A stretch of 47,257 bases of DNA, taken from positions 1 to 47,257 of the forward strand of contig DASVHW010000238.1 in the NCBI GenBank assembly GCA_036382395.1. The letters are read 5' to 3'. Below are positions 1 to 8,566 of this stretch, one piece after another. The notes beneath the pieces are model-generated. The model worked only from the letters and a program-made list of their open reading frames with translations. It made no database searches and was not told the origin of the DNA. Made by a program: the position numbers and the translations under genes. This DNA is from Candidatus Binatia bacterium. GTDB lineage: Bacteria; Desulfobacterota; Binatia; HRBIN30. Numbering within the stretch: position 1 is the stretch's first letter; each line of letters starts with the position of its first letter.

Positions 1-174
1 ATATACGGGAACCTCGAGCGCCTTCAGTTCCGTCTCCATCGCCTTCGGCTCGTACAGAACCATGCTCGGCGCGAAGCGCGTGCGGTCGAGCCCGCGGATC
101 AGATGGTACAAGCCGGTGAGCGACCCCCCAACGACCCCGCCACTCGACGCCTCGACGAACAACACGCGAATCAT
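1..174 (-). CDS. Glycosyltransferase family 4, N-terminal fragment
   Basis: This is the first 58 codons of a gene that leaves the window. The start is an ATG at 174, 9 bases after the stop of the HprK-like gene. The fragment opens with a hydrophobic strand (IRVLFVEASSGG), then a glycine-rich loop (GGVVGGSLTGLYHL) and a helix ending in RGLD. This is the usual acceptor-domain start of GT-B glycosyltransferases (GT4). It would transfer a sugar to the growing repeat unit on the cytoplasmic face. The donor-binding half with the EX7E motif lies outside, so donor and acceptor cannot be guessed. It is the last visible gene of the modification operon. Confidence 0.7.
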   Translation of the reverse strand, partial: MIRVLFVEASSGGVVGGSLTGLYHLIRGLDRTRFAPSMVLYEPKAMETELKALEVPVY

Positions 175-183
175 AGCGCCGGA

Positions 184-1305
184 TCAGAGATGCGCGCCCG
201 CCGCTCGGGGCGGCTGCGCACGCATCAGCTGCACGATCGATTGTGCCGCCGCCGTACTCGTCATCTCGGCTGTCACACCCACATCGTAGCACGGCACCGC
301 GGCGGTGAGCTGCGCCAGATGTCTCTCGCGCTGGGCCACCAGTCCTGCGGGGAACATCTGCTCCAGAACAGCCGCGAAAGCCCAGTAGCGTCGTAAGTCG
401 TTGACTATTAGATCGACAGCGCTCAGGCGTTGGCAGGCCTCGGTCGCCGACAACGGCCGCACGAAGGCGAACGGCGCCCGACGTGGGAACACCAGCAGCG
501 CAGCCTCGCCGCCGTCTGCTATCCCCGCCGACGGCGGGTGATATCCTTCGCGGTCGAGGCAGAACCGCCCGTCGATGCGCCGCAGATCCCGTGCTTGCGC
601 ACCGAGCCAGCGTACGCTCCAGTCATCCAGCAGCACGGGCTCCCTGACCCCGAACACCTTAGTTCCGTGGTGCAGCACGAAGCTGTCGGAAAGCAAGGCG
701 GCGCCGGGGAGACCGGCGAGCGCCACTGCCAGAGTGGATTTGCCGACGCCGCTGGCACCGGCGAGCAAAACCACACCGTCCCCGGTATCCACACCGGCCG
801 CATGGATCGGGTGCAGGTCCTGCATCTGCTCCAACCACCACCAGCACGGGTAGTAGACCAGGTAGTACAGCAGCGTGCTAAATCGGCGCTGGCGCAGGGC
901 ACGCCGGCGTCGCCACTGGCGCACGCGGCGGATGCGATCACTGGCGCGGGTATTGCCAAGGCGGTAGTAGAAATCGCCCTCGACTTTCAGCCCGTTGTCC
1001 GCCCAGGCAAACCGCAGGTGCAAATCGCGCAGGTCGTCGACGCGGAACCACCAGAGCCTGTCGTTGCTGGCGTAGATGTCGCGATCGAGACGTTGCAGAC
1101 CGGACAACTCGGATGACAAGGCCGCTCGATTCGCGGGCGGCTGGCCGTCGTGCCACCTGAGCATGGCCGTGACTGCCGGGGCGCTCGTCTGATCGGATGC
1201 GGACGGCGCCAAGTGGATGCGGGTATAATCGCACAGATCGGGCGCATCGCAGCGGAACGCGAACTGCGCGCCAGCTAAACAACCTGTGATCAGATCTGCG
1301 GTCAT
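184..1305 (-). CDS. HprK-like P-loop kinase of the polysaccharide locus
   Basis: The C-terminal half resembles HPr kinase: a buried HPIHAAGV strand leads into the P-loop GASGVGKST (about residues 183-191), followed by LLSDSFVLH, where the family usually has a DD pair. The N-terminal half (about 170 residues) matches nothing I recognise, and its WWFRVDD and tryptophan-rich WWWLEQM stretches may be substrate- or membrane-facing. HprK-related kinases of unknown substrate are frequent in exopolysaccharide gene clusters. I place the start at ATG 1305, preceded by GGAAAAGAG, 16 bases after the flippase stop. A longer in-frame ATG at 1341 would overlap the flippase and sits just after a poly-C tract without a ribosome site. 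The substrate is unknown. Confidence 0.7.
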   Translation of the reverse strand: MTADLITGCLAGAQFAFRCDAPDLCDYTRIHLAPSASDQTSAPAVTAMLRWHDGQPPANRAALSSELSGLQRLDRDIYASNDRLWWFRVDDLRDLHLRFAWADNGLKVEGDFYYRLGNTRASDRIRRVRQWRRRRALRQRRFSTLLYYLVYYPCWWWLEQMQDLHPIHAAGVDTGDGVVLLAGASGVGKSTLAVALAGLPGAALLSDSFVLHHGTKVFGVREPVLLDDWSVRWLGAQARDLRRIDGRFCLDREGYHPPSAGIADGGEAALLVFPRRAPFAFVRPLSATEACQRLSAVDLIVNDLRRYWAFAAVLEQMFPAGLVAQRERHLAQLTAAVPCYDVGVTAEMTSTAAAQSIVQLMRAQPPRAAGAHL

Positions 1306-1321
1306 CTCTTTTCCAGACCGT

Positions 1322-2719
1322 TCATCGGTCGATTTGTCCATTCAGCGGGGGGGGGGGTGGTTCGCTGGCCAGCGGCAGCGCACTCTTGAGCGGCGCCGGT
1401 GTACGCCGCATGCGTCGCATCGCGGCCTGAACCGTTACGTCGTAGACGAATCGTGCATCTTCGAGCCGCGGGATCAGCACCTCCGTCAGCGCGATGCCCG
1501 ACTCGCGGCGGTATGCGACCATGACCATGATCGCCGCCAGCGAGTACGAGATGCTGGTCGCAAGCGCCGCACCGGAAATCCCGAGGGTTGGGATCATGAA
1601 CACGTTGAGGATGACGTTGGTCACCAGCGCCGCCGTTCCCGCGCGAATGTTCACGCCCTGATTGTTGCGGCTGGTGAAATCGCGCGTGAGGATGGTGAAG
1701 ACCGACATCATCACCATGCCGAGAGTGGCAAACGCGAGCGGTTTTGATGCGGCGGCGAACGCCTTCCCATACCACAAAGGCACCATCAAGGGCCCAAACG
1801 CGATCACCACAAGGCCGCCAAGCCCCGTCAACAGAACCGTCCGGCGGCACGCTTGCGCCGTGAGGCGATGCACCTCGTCTTTGCTCAGCGACGCGAGCCG
1901 CGGATAGATCACCCAACCCACCGCCTGCGGAATCTCCAGGATCATCTCGGTGAAATGCAAGGCCAGACTGTAGAACGCGGTCTGCGCCGGGTTGAGGAAA
2001 TAGGCAACCATGTAGACGTCGATGCGGAACAACAGATGCGTCGCCAGAATCTGGGTGTACGACTTCATGCCAAAGCGCATCTGCCGTTTCAGCAGTCGCC
2101 GATCCAGCCACAGGCCGAACGGCACCAGCCGTCGCGTCCCAATCACCAATGCGCCCACCACAACGGTGGTAACAATCGTATAAACGAGCACGCTGCTAAA
2201 CAGGTCCAAGCGTAGCGCCACACGCAGTCCGACAACCAGTACGAGTACCGCTGCGGCACCAAATACGGTCCGGCGATTGTACAGGGAGAAGTTATTGATG
2301 GCCTGGAGAACGCCGCAGAAGAAATTATCGATCAACAGCAGCGGCAGGCGCCAGAGCGCCAGCAACAGCGCCCACGCCGGCACCTCACGCATGATCGTCG
2401 ACAGCAAGAGCCCGCGAAACCACCAGGCGACTGCGCCGATGCCCACGCCCAAGACTACTGCCAAGGCCAACGAGTTGGCCGCGACTTGCTCGATGGACGC
2501 GCCTTCGCGCCGGACGCAGTATACGTTCGCCTGTGTCAGCCCGAACTTCGCCAAGGTCACCAACGTGGATGGCAACAAGAGCACCAGCGCCAGAATCCCA
2601 CGATCATGCGGCCCCAGCGTGCGCGCCAGAACGATGCCCGTGACCGTGCCCAGCAGAGCCACGGCCGTGCGTGCCCCAAAAACGTCGATCATGTCGTGCG
2701 CGAGACGACGGTGCGCCAT
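1322..2719 (-). CDS. Oligosaccharide flippase (Wzx/MATE-like)
   Basis: A 465-residue polytopic inner-membrane protein with about 12-14 hydrophobic segments, starting ARTAVALLGTVTGIVLARTLGP. That motif is typical of the polysaccharide_synt family of the MOP flippase superfamily. It would flip undecaprenyl-linked repeat units to the periplasm. The C-terminal tail is cytosolic, charged and proline-rich because of the poly-C tract. I chose the ATG at 2719, because the longer frame up to a TTG at 2806 adds about 29 residues that do not look like the family. A GTG at 2737 is a further alternative. It lies between the GNAT gene and the HprK-like kinase. Confidence is high for the family and low for the exact start. 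Confidence 0.85.
   Translation of the reverse strand: MAHRRLAHDMIDVFGARTAVALLGTVTGIVLARTLGPHDRGILALVLLLPSTLVTLAKFGLTQANVYCVRREGASIEQVAANSLALAVVLGVGIGAVAWWFRGLLLSTIMREVPAWALLLALWRLPLLLIDNFFCGVLQAINNFSLYNRRTVFGAAAVLVLVVGLRVALRLDLFSSVLVYTIVTTVVVGALVIGTRRLVPFGLWLDRRLLKRQMRFGMKSYTQILATHLLFRIDVYMVAYFLNPAQTAFYSLALHFTEMILEIPQAVGWVIYPRLASLSKDEVHRLTAQACRRTVLLTGLGGLVVIAFGPLMVPLWYGKAFAAASKPLAFATLGMVMMSVFTILTRDFTSRNNQGVNIRAGTAALVTNVILNVFMIPTLGISGAALATSISYSLAAIMVMVAYRRESGIALTEVLIPRLEDARFVYDVTVQAAMRRMRRTPAPLKSALPLASEPPPPPLNGQIDR
1347..1357 (-). repeat. 11-base poly-C tract (poly-G on plus strand)
   Basis: Eleven consecutive C on the coding strand, within the last codons of the flippase gene (proline run near the C-terminus) and just upstream of the alternative HprK-like start at 1341. 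Tracts of this length are slippage-prone. Loss of one C would end the flippase at a TGA directly abutting the ATG at 1341. Gain of one C would extend it in a third frame to about 1302. Confidence 0.8.
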
Positions 2720-2821
2720 CAGGTTTCTTTCACTCACAATACTGCGAAAACGGATCCACGGCGCCGAACTATCGCTCGGTACCTCAATGCCTCGCCGAGA
2801 CCACAATGTTCGTCTAAGCGG

Positions 2822-3496
2822 CTACCCCCCCTGTCGCCGACGAAGCGGTCCGCTAGATTCCGGCGGCGTCAGACAGGCGTCCCGATCCTCACTTAAGGGT
2901 GCAACCACGGTTGTGGCACGCCCGAACCAGTGCCGAATCGAAATGCGAGCCACTAACTTGGCCCCGAACAGCCGGGCCATGAGAATCGAAGGTTGATTGT
3001 GGGTCCGAATCAAACCCACGATGGTGCGCACGCCTCTCGTGGCGAGCCCGTCGGTGGCACTTTTCAGGAGCGCCCAGGCGGCCCCTTTGTCCCCCGGCAC
3101 CACGTAGATGTTGGCCGTCAGCAGCGCCGGCGGGACAAGATGCCGTTCGACCGCCTCGTACCACGGCTGCTTTGCGGTTACAGAATCCGCGTACCAGGCC
3201 GCTCCAACGATGTGCGTTCCACGTGTCGCCACGATTGCGGTCGAGATACTGCGAGCGCCGCGAGGCTCGTGTCGCCGGACCTGCAGCGTGCGACGATCCG
3301 TTTCGTTCATGCTCCGGATGGTCACGCCGTTGATGTCGACCGGGAAATCGACCGGCTGCGCCGGCCGGTTCGGATATCGCACAAACAGATAGAACTCTCG
3401 TTTTCCGAACAGGCGCGCCGCGGCATGCCTGAGGGTGGGCCCGAGCCCGTCGGTTCGGAGGCTCAGCAGCAGAAGCCGCAACAGGTCCACCACACT
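2822..3496 (-). CDS. GNAT-type N-acyltransferase, non-ATG start
   Basis: The central and C-terminal parts fit a GNAT fold: TAIVATRGTHIVGAAWY as the central strands, NIYVVPGDKGAAWALLKSATDGLATRGVR as the acyl-CoA loop and helix, then HNQPSILMARLFGAKLVARI as the final strand pair (N-x-x-S near the end is common). No ATG fits, because the open frame reaches into the sulfotransferase gene. I place the start at a cluster of GTG codons (3505-3491) behind a GGGGGGA ribosome site, about 85 bases after the sulfotransferase stop. It may acylate an amino sugar, perhaps with the group carried by the nearby acyl carrier protein. That partnership is inference from position. Confidence 0.6.
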   Translation of the reverse strand, partial: SVVDLLRLLLLSLRTDGLGPTLRHAAARLFGKREFYLFVRYPNRPAQPVDFPVDINGVTIRSMNETDRRTLQVRRHEPRGARSISTAIVATRGTHIVGAAWYADSVTAKQPWYEAVERHLVPPALLTANIYVVPGDKGAAWALLKSATDGLATRGVRTIVGLIRTHNQPSILMARLFGAKLVARISIRHWFGRATTVVAPLSEDRDACLTPPESSGPLRRRQGG

Positions 3497-3581
3497 ATTC
3501 TCCACTCCCCCCAGCGTTCCCTGCCGGAGCAGAACTGCTGGCCATTCTGGTGCCACTGCGACCTGCCGTGCGCTGTCGGCG

Positions 3582-4565
3582 CTACGATTTGTGCACGCCC
3601 TCTCGCACGCTGTCGCCTCGCGACTCGGGCCCTGCGGCACCAGGCCGATCCGAGTTCTTTTTGAGGCCCTGCAACAGCAGGCCGACCTCGTAGCGTCGAC
3701 GGGTGTCATCCGTGGCCCGCTCGACCTCGACTTCGACGGGCTCGTACCCACACAGGATCAGCGTCGGGTTGCAGATGTCGCCCAGACGGCTGATCGTATC
3801 ACGCGACAATCGCTTCCACCGGCCCACGCTCGAGAGATCAACGGCACTCCGACCGTACGTCTTCCAGTCTCCCAACCCGAGCCCGCTCCGGCTTTCCAGA
3901 GCCTGCTCAATCAGGGCAGGATCCCATGCCTCCCCCAGGAACTCCATGATTCGACCTATGGTCGGACCAGTTTGCTCGGTCAAATCCTCATAGCGCACTT
4001 GCAGCGCATTCTCTGGGTGTCGCTTCACGAAGGCATTGATGCGGTGCGTGAGATCTACCCAGGCGTGTGCAAAGGCCTCGAGCATCACCGGGTACCGGAT
4101 GATGTACTCGTGAAGCTCCCTGAGGTACACGCCGTTCTTCTGGCACAGCTCCTCGATGCTGCAAGCCACATCGAGCCCATGGCGCTGGATGCAGACGAAT
4201 TGCACCTGATCGCCGCAGAGTTGCTCGATTTCGTCGAGGTAGAAGGCGTCGAAGGCGGTTTTTGATGCCCAGCGTGGTTTCCCCTGCTGCTTGGCGTGGT
4301 CCCTGTGAAAGGAGAAGGCAAATTCGCGCAGTCTCGTCAGCACCTCGCTCTTCGAGAAACCCGCGTAGCCCAGTCCGTCCAGCACACCAATGCCAGTCCC
4401 TTCCGCGATGTGCTCGCTGCGCAGGAAGCGCCCACAGCCGGTGAACACATTGGTCTCGCCCGGACAGGCAATATTCGGGTGGGCGTTGAACAGCCTCCGG
4501 AGCAGCGTCGTTCCGGATCTGGGCGCGCCGATGATCAAGACGCCTTCCGCTGGGAATCTGGCCAT
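3582..4565 (-). CDS. PAPS-dependent sulfotransferase
   Basis: A 327-residue cytosolic sulfotransferase. The 5'-phosphosulfate loop GAPRSGTTLL lies at residues 13-22, and the second PAPS-contacting region reads RYEDL...GRIMEFLG near residue 195. It would move sulfate from PAPS to a hydroxyl or amine of the polysaccharide or its precursor. The gene overlaps the decarboxylase stop by one base (TGATG), so the two are probably translationally coupled. No PAPS synthesis gene is in the window. Bacterial sulfotransferases of this family also act on small molecules, so the acceptor is open. Confidence 0.85.
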   Translation of the reverse strand: MARFPAEGVLIIGAPRSGTTLLRRLFNAHPNIACPGETNVFTGCGRFLRSEHIAEGTGIGVLDGLGYAGFSKSEVLTRLREFAFSFHRDHAKQQGKPRWASKTAFDAFYLDEIEQLCGDQVQFVCIQRHGLDVACSIEELCQKNGVYLRELHEYIIRYPVMLEAFAHAWVDLTHRINAFVKRHPENALQVRYEDLTEQTGPTIGRIMEFLGEAWDPALIEQALESRSGLGLGDWKTYGRSAVDLSSVGRWKRLSRDTISRLGDICNPTLILCGYEPVEVEVERATDDTRRRYEVGLLLQGLKKNSDRPGAAGPESRGDSVREGVHKS

Positions 4566-5851
4566 CAGTGGGCAGCCTCTGCGGTGAAGGTCATCCCCCT
4601 GCCGCCGAGTTCAATGCTGTTCTCCACTCGGACGCTGTCGCGCGTACTCTCCACGATTATTTCTCTGGGTGCCGGGTGACTGATGAAATATATGGGACTC
4701 GCCGTGGCACCATAGGCACCGCTGGATCTGATCGCGATCACATCGCCCGGTTCGAGTCCGTTGAATTTCACCTGACGCCCCAGCGTGTCGATCGTGGTGC
4801 ACAGCGGGCCCACGAGGGTGTACGCCTGCTCCCGATCGCAGTTGTTCCCTGCGGCGGCAACCTTGAACATTCGGTAGTTCCGCTGGACGACGCTTCCCAA
4901 GTGTCCGGCCGCTCCGAGATGGTGGTTCATGCCGCCATCGCAGATGCAGATGTCCACGCCTCGCGAGCGCTTCTTACGGATCACGCGCGTCAGGTAGAAG
5001 CCCGCTTCGCCAACGAGGTAGCGCCCGGTCTCGAGCACCAGCTCCGTAGCCGCAAACGCCGAGTCCGTCTTCAGCGCCTCCAGCGCCCGATTGGTCTTGT
5101 CGGCCACTGCCGCCAGCTCCACAGGGGCGTCGTTTTCGTAATACGGGATTCCGATGCCTGAACCAAAAATCAGCTTTTCCGGACTGATCCGGTGCGCAGA
5201 ACAGACCCTTTTGAAGATCTCAATAAAGATCTCGTAGTTCTCGGTGAGAGCCTGTGCATCAAGGCATTGCGTCCCGGAATAGATGTGGAACCCGCACAGA
5301 TCCACATGGGGGAGAGCGCGCACACTGCGCACCGCAGCATCAATCTCCTCTTCGTCTATGCCAAACTGGCTGGGCTTACCACTCATGTTCAGGCCGAAGC
5401 CACGCGGCACGCGGCGCGGAGAAATCCGCATGAGCACTCGCTGCCGCCGACCCGCCAGAGCGGCGATTCTGTTTACCAGCTCCGCCTCCTCGACCGATTC
5501 GAGGACGATTTCGCCGATGCCCGCGTCGACAGATGTCTGCAGCTCGCCCGACGTCTTTCCGGGCCCGGTGAAACTCAGCTTTTGCGGCGGCCAATCTGCC
5601 TCTAACGCTCGCGACACTTCGCCCGCCGAGGAGACATCGAGCGCGTCTACGACACTCCGCATACGCCGCAAGATTCCCGAGTGGGGGTTGCTCTTCACTG
5701 CATAACTGATCCGGAACCGATTGCCGAAAGCCGACCGGAGTCGCCCGACGCGCTCACGGATGTGCTCCCAAAAGTAGACGTAGCAGGGGGTGCCGAAATC
5801 CTGCGCGATGCCGCGCAGTATCTCGTTCAGGTCGCGTTCCTCATTCAGCAT
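4565..5851 (-). CDS. PLP-dependent decarboxylase, exosortase-A-system type
   Basis: A 428-residue fold-type III decarboxylase of the diaminopimelate/ornithine group. The PLP lysine is K53 in YAVKSN, the glycine-rich phosphate site follows in the barrel, and the C-terminal domain keeps GPLCTTIDTLG with the cysteine that crosses the dimer interface. It resembles the family found beside exosortase A and related to BtrK, which decarboxylates glutamyl-ACP in butirosin synthesis. The adjacent acyl carrier protein (11-base overlap) and ligase support an ACP-bound substrate. A free amino acid remains possible. Since lysA is normally elsewhere and this copy sits in a polysaccharide operon, a lysine-synthesis role is unlikely. 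Confidence 0.85.
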   Translation of the reverse strand: MLNEERDLNEILRGIAQDFGTPCYVYFWEHIRERVGRLRSAFGNRFRISYAVKSNPHSGILRRMRSVVDALDVSSAGEVSRALEADWPPQKLSFTGPGKTSGELQTSVDAGIGEIVLESVEEAELVNRIAALAGRRQRVLMRISPRRVPRGFGLNMSGKPSQFGIDEEEIDAAVRSVRALPHVDLCGFHIYSGTQCLDAQALTENYEIFIEIFKRVCSAHRISPEKLIFGSGIGIPYYENDAPVELAAVADKTNRALEALKTDSAFAATELVLETGRYLVGEAGFYLTRVIRKKRSRGVDICICDGGMNHHLGAAGHLGSVVQRNYRMFKVAAAGNNCDREQAYTLVGPLCTTIDTLGRQVKFNGLEPGDVIAIRSSGAYGATASPIYFISHPAPREIIVESTRDSVRVENSIELGGRGMTFTAEAAH

Positions 5852-6086
5852 GACAACTCGATATGAACTTCAAGATACGGTCGACGGAATCCAAGTTCTC
5901 CAAGGTGATCTCGTCAGGAGTGAATCTGATGTTGCCCTCCGATTCGACGAAGACGATCAGGTCAACCATGCTAGCCGAATCGATGATGCCCGAAGAAAAC
6001 AGCGGCGTCTCATCGTCCACTGCCGTCAGTTCGACACCGAGTTTCTCTTGGATAAAGTTCAGCAAAGATTCTCTGATAAGTATCAT
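5841..6086 (-). CDS. Acyl carrier protein
   Basis: An 81-residue acidic helical protein. The phosphopantetheine site is S37 in GIIDSASMV, matching the DSL-type motif with alanine in place of leucine. The ribosome site GAGG sits 7 bases before ATG 6086. The stop overlaps the decarboxylase start by 11 bases, and the acyl-CoA ligase ends 9 bases upstream. It is probably a dedicated carrier that receives an acyl or aminoacyl group from the ligase. It is not the fatty-acid ACP, which normally lies among fab genes. A phosphopantetheinyl transferase must come from elsewhere. Confidence 0.9.
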   Translation of the reverse strand: MILIRESLLNFIQEKLGVELTAVDDETPLFSSGIIDSASMVDLIVFVESEGNIRFTPDEITLENLDSVDRILKFISSCHAE

Positions 6087-6095
6087 CTTCGGCCC

Positions 6096-7766
6096 TCAGA
6101 GACCCGGACTCGCCGCGGTCTGGGGCGGCGTCCGCACCCCACCGTCGCCGTACTCCGCCACGAGTTTCTGCTGGTCCGGTTTACCGGTGAGCGTGCGCGG
6201 CATGTGGTCCACAAAAACAATCTCTTTGGGAATCATAAACGTTGGAAGCTTTGCGGTGAGGCTCTTCGCGACTGAGGCTGGATTCAGATCAACATCTTCC
6301 GCGATCGCCAGGAACGCAACGAGCATCGTCTGCCCGTTCCGCGGGATGCCAACCACAACAGCGTCTTTCACGCCAGGTACAGTCAAAATCTGGTTGTGGA
6401 CCTCTTGCGGGTAAACGCGGTTGCCCATGATCTTCAGCATGCTGTCTCGTCGGCCTTTCAGGAACAGATAGCCCTCCTCATCCAGATAGCCCATGTCTCC
6501 GGTAAAGATGGCGAAGGGCGCGGGGTCATCCTCGCCGCAAAACGGATTGCGTCGGAGTTTTTTCTCCAGCTCCAGTGTGTCTGCTGTGCTCTCCAGATAA
6601 CCCATCATCGTACCAAGGCCTGAGTGGATCACCTCTCCAACCTCGCCGGCGCGGCAGCGGGTGCCGTCCTCCCGAACCACATACACCCGCACGTCCGTAA
6701 AGGGCCTCCCAACACTCCCCAGCTTTCTATGGTATTCCTCGGGTCTCAGCGAGGTCGCCCGGAACGCTTCCGTCTGCCCATAGGTCTTAAAGATCTGCAC
6801 GCCATCGAGGATTTCAGGAAACTTCCGCAGGTATTCCTCTGGAAGACTTCCCCCCGAGATAGTGACGTAGCGCAGCGAGGCCTGCCGGCCACGCTTATCG
6901 AACCGAACTCCGGAATGAATGACATCCTGCCAAATCGATGGGACGCCGGAGATTCCTGTTACCCGCCGCACCTCGGCAGCTGTCAGGATGTCCCTGGGTA
7001 ACCAGGAATCGAGAAGCACGATCTCGCCTCCGACCGCCAACGCCGTCATGAGTTGGTTTAACCCGACATCGAACGAGAACGGCAGAACACTGAGGAGCAC
7101 ATCCGCGCTTGTCAATCCGAACAACGCGATCTCGGCGGCTACCCGGCGCATGAGATCCGCTTCGCTGATCAACACGCCCTTGGGTTGACCGGTAGATCCC
7201 GACGTGAACAGGCACACGGCGGCGGCGTTCGGTCTGGCGTCCTCTTCATTTCCGAGGCGGCGATCATCCCCCTCATCTCGATCACCAACCACGATGACGT
7301 TAGCGGCAGCGCGCAGCTCTTCCATCGCCTGCGCATGGATGCCTGCTGGCGCTTCGCTTTCGAGAACTACCCAAGTCGTTCTCGCCAGTGCTGGGTGATG
7401 GCGACACGCTCCTCTGAGGGCGACGAGTCCTGCCGCATCAGTGATAGCGACGGGCGCTTTCGTCGCTTGCAGTATCGCCGCGACCTGGGGCGCTCGATAC
7501 TTCGGGTTGACGAAGCAAAACGGCCTCCTCGCCGCGATCGCGGCGAGCATGCATGCAATGCTGGCGGCCGACTTTCCGACCAGCATCGGAACGATGCTGT
7601 CCGCCGGCGTCAAGCGCGCATACAGCGCCGCCAGCCGTTTCGCGTCTCGGAAGAGTGCTCCGTACGAGGTTTCGACAAACCCCGCGCCCGGTCTCCACTT
7701 CGAGGCGGCGATCTTTGATCCCGAGTGTGCCGCGTGTGTTGCGACGACCTGAAAGAGATTTTTCAT
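6096..7766 (-). CDS. AMP-forming acyl-CoA/ACP ligase, exosortase-A-system type
   Basis: A 556-residue ANL-superfamily enzyme with the expected motifs in order: phosphate loop LFTSGSTGQPKG, YGQTEAF, TGDMGYLDEEGYLFLKGR and the C-terminal catalytic lysine in RTLTGKPDQ. It adenylates a carboxylate and passes it to a thiol, probably the phosphopantetheine of the neighbouring carrier protein. The start ATG overlaps the methyltransferase stop by 4 bases (ATGA). Length and motif set are normal for the family. The substrate is unknown. Similar ligases accompany the decarboxylase in exosortase-A polysaccharide clusters. Confidence 0.9.
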   Translation of the reverse strand: MKNLFQVVATHAAHSGSKIAASKWRPGAGFVETSYGALFRDAKRLAALYARLTPADSIVPMLVGKSAASIACMLAAIAARRPFCFVNPKYRAPQVAAILQATKAPVAITDAAGLVALRGACRHHPALARTTWVVLESEAPAGIHAQAMEELRAAANVIVVGDRDEGDDRRLGNEEDARPNAAAVCLFTSGSTGQPKGVLISEADLMRRVAAEIALFGLTSADVLLSVLPFSFDVGLNQLMTALAVGGEIVLLDSWLPRDILTAAEVRRVTGISGVPSIWQDVIHSGVRFDKRGRQASLRYVTISGGSLPEEYLRKFPEILDGVQIFKTYGQTEAFRATSLRPEEYHRKLGSVGRPFTDVRVYVVREDGTRCRAGEVGEVIHSGLGTMMGYLESTADTLELEKKLRRNPFCGEDDPAPFAIFTGDMGYLDEEGYLFLKGRRDSMLKIMGNRVYPQEVHNQILTVPGVKDAVVVGIPRNGQTMLVAFLAIAEDVDLNPASVAKSLTAKLPTFMIPKEIVFVDHMPRTLTGKPDQQKLVAEYGDGGVRTPPQTAASPGL

Positions 7767-8566
7767 GAACTCTCAGGCGTGCTGATGTCGTGGCGTCCGT
7801 TTCGGCTGCCCGCCTCGGAATCTCTTTCGCACATCAACATCCAAGTCGAAGGCTGGCTGCTCGGCACGTACTCCAGCGACTGGATGAGTGCTGTCGCCAA
7901 ACGGTTCAGATGTATGCGCCGCAACCGGTTCAGGCGGCGCTGAGCCCAGTAGTGCTTGATCAGCCCCTCGCACTGGAGGACTCGGAACCCGGCTTGGCGC
8001 AGCTCTGCCTCGATTTCTTCCAATCCGTAAAGGACATCGTAGATCTCGTAGTGCTCGATCCCGCGCTTCACCCTGTAGGGGAGCGACACATCACGGTTGA
8101 GTGCGTCGAGCATGAATACGCCGTTCGGGGCCAGGACACGGCGGATCTCGACATAGAGCGCTCGGCGTTGCTCGAGCTGAAAGTGCCGCACGAAACGCAG
8201 CGTGTACACGGCCTCGAACGACGCCGACCGAAACGGCAACCGGAAGGCGTCAGTACGCAGGAACGACCATTGCCCGGCGGAACCGTTCAGGCGCTGCCTT
8301 GCTGTGTCGAGCATGGCTGGGCTCGCATCTATGGCGACGCCGAGCGGTACGCCACGCATCTCGGCCGTCAGACGCCCGGGCCCGCAAGCAATCTCGAGCA
8401 CGGCTCGTGGCGCGCGCTGGTCCAACACTCGATTGAGAAACCGCACCTGGCTGCGGTGCAACACACCGTTCAGCGGCTGTCCCGTGCGGCGCTGCATGTA
8501 CGCCTCGACGACCGTGCGGTCTTGATAATACCGCTGTAGATCTGGCGGCTGATCGATCGGCTTCAT
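7763..8566 (-). CDS. Class I SAM-dependent methyltransferase
   Basis: A 267-residue protein with the Rossmann methyltransferase motifs: VLEIACGPGRLTAEM (motif I, SAM binding), AIDASPAML (acidic end of strand 2), RTDAFRLPFRSASFEAVYT (motif post-II/III) and VLAPNGVFMLDALNRD. The ATG at 8566 overlaps the stop of the upstream dehydrogenase by 4 bases (ATGA). The frame is open further upstream but would run through that gene. A role in O- or N-methylation of a sugar is inferred from the operon. The sequence alone does not separate this from small-molecule methyltransferases. Confidence 0.8.
   Translation of the reverse strand: MKPIDQPPDLQRYYQDRTVVEAYMQRRTGQPLNGVLHRSQVRFLNRVLDQRAPRAVLEIACGPGRLTAEMRGVPLGVAIDASPAMLDTARQRLNGSAGQWSFLRTDAFRLPFRSASFEAVYTLRFVRHFQLEQRRALYVEIRRVLAPNGVFMLDALNRDVSLPYRVKRGIEHYEIYDVLYGLEEIEAELRQAGFRVLQCEGLIKHYWAQRRLNRLRRIHLNRLATALIQSLEYVPSSQPSTWMLMCERDSEAGSRNGRHDISTPESS

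Noticed and set aside
4565-5851. Calling the decarboxylase lysA
   Set aside because: The fold matches, but the neighbours (carrier protein, ligase, sulfotransferase) point to a specialised pathway, and no lysine-synthesis gene is nearby.
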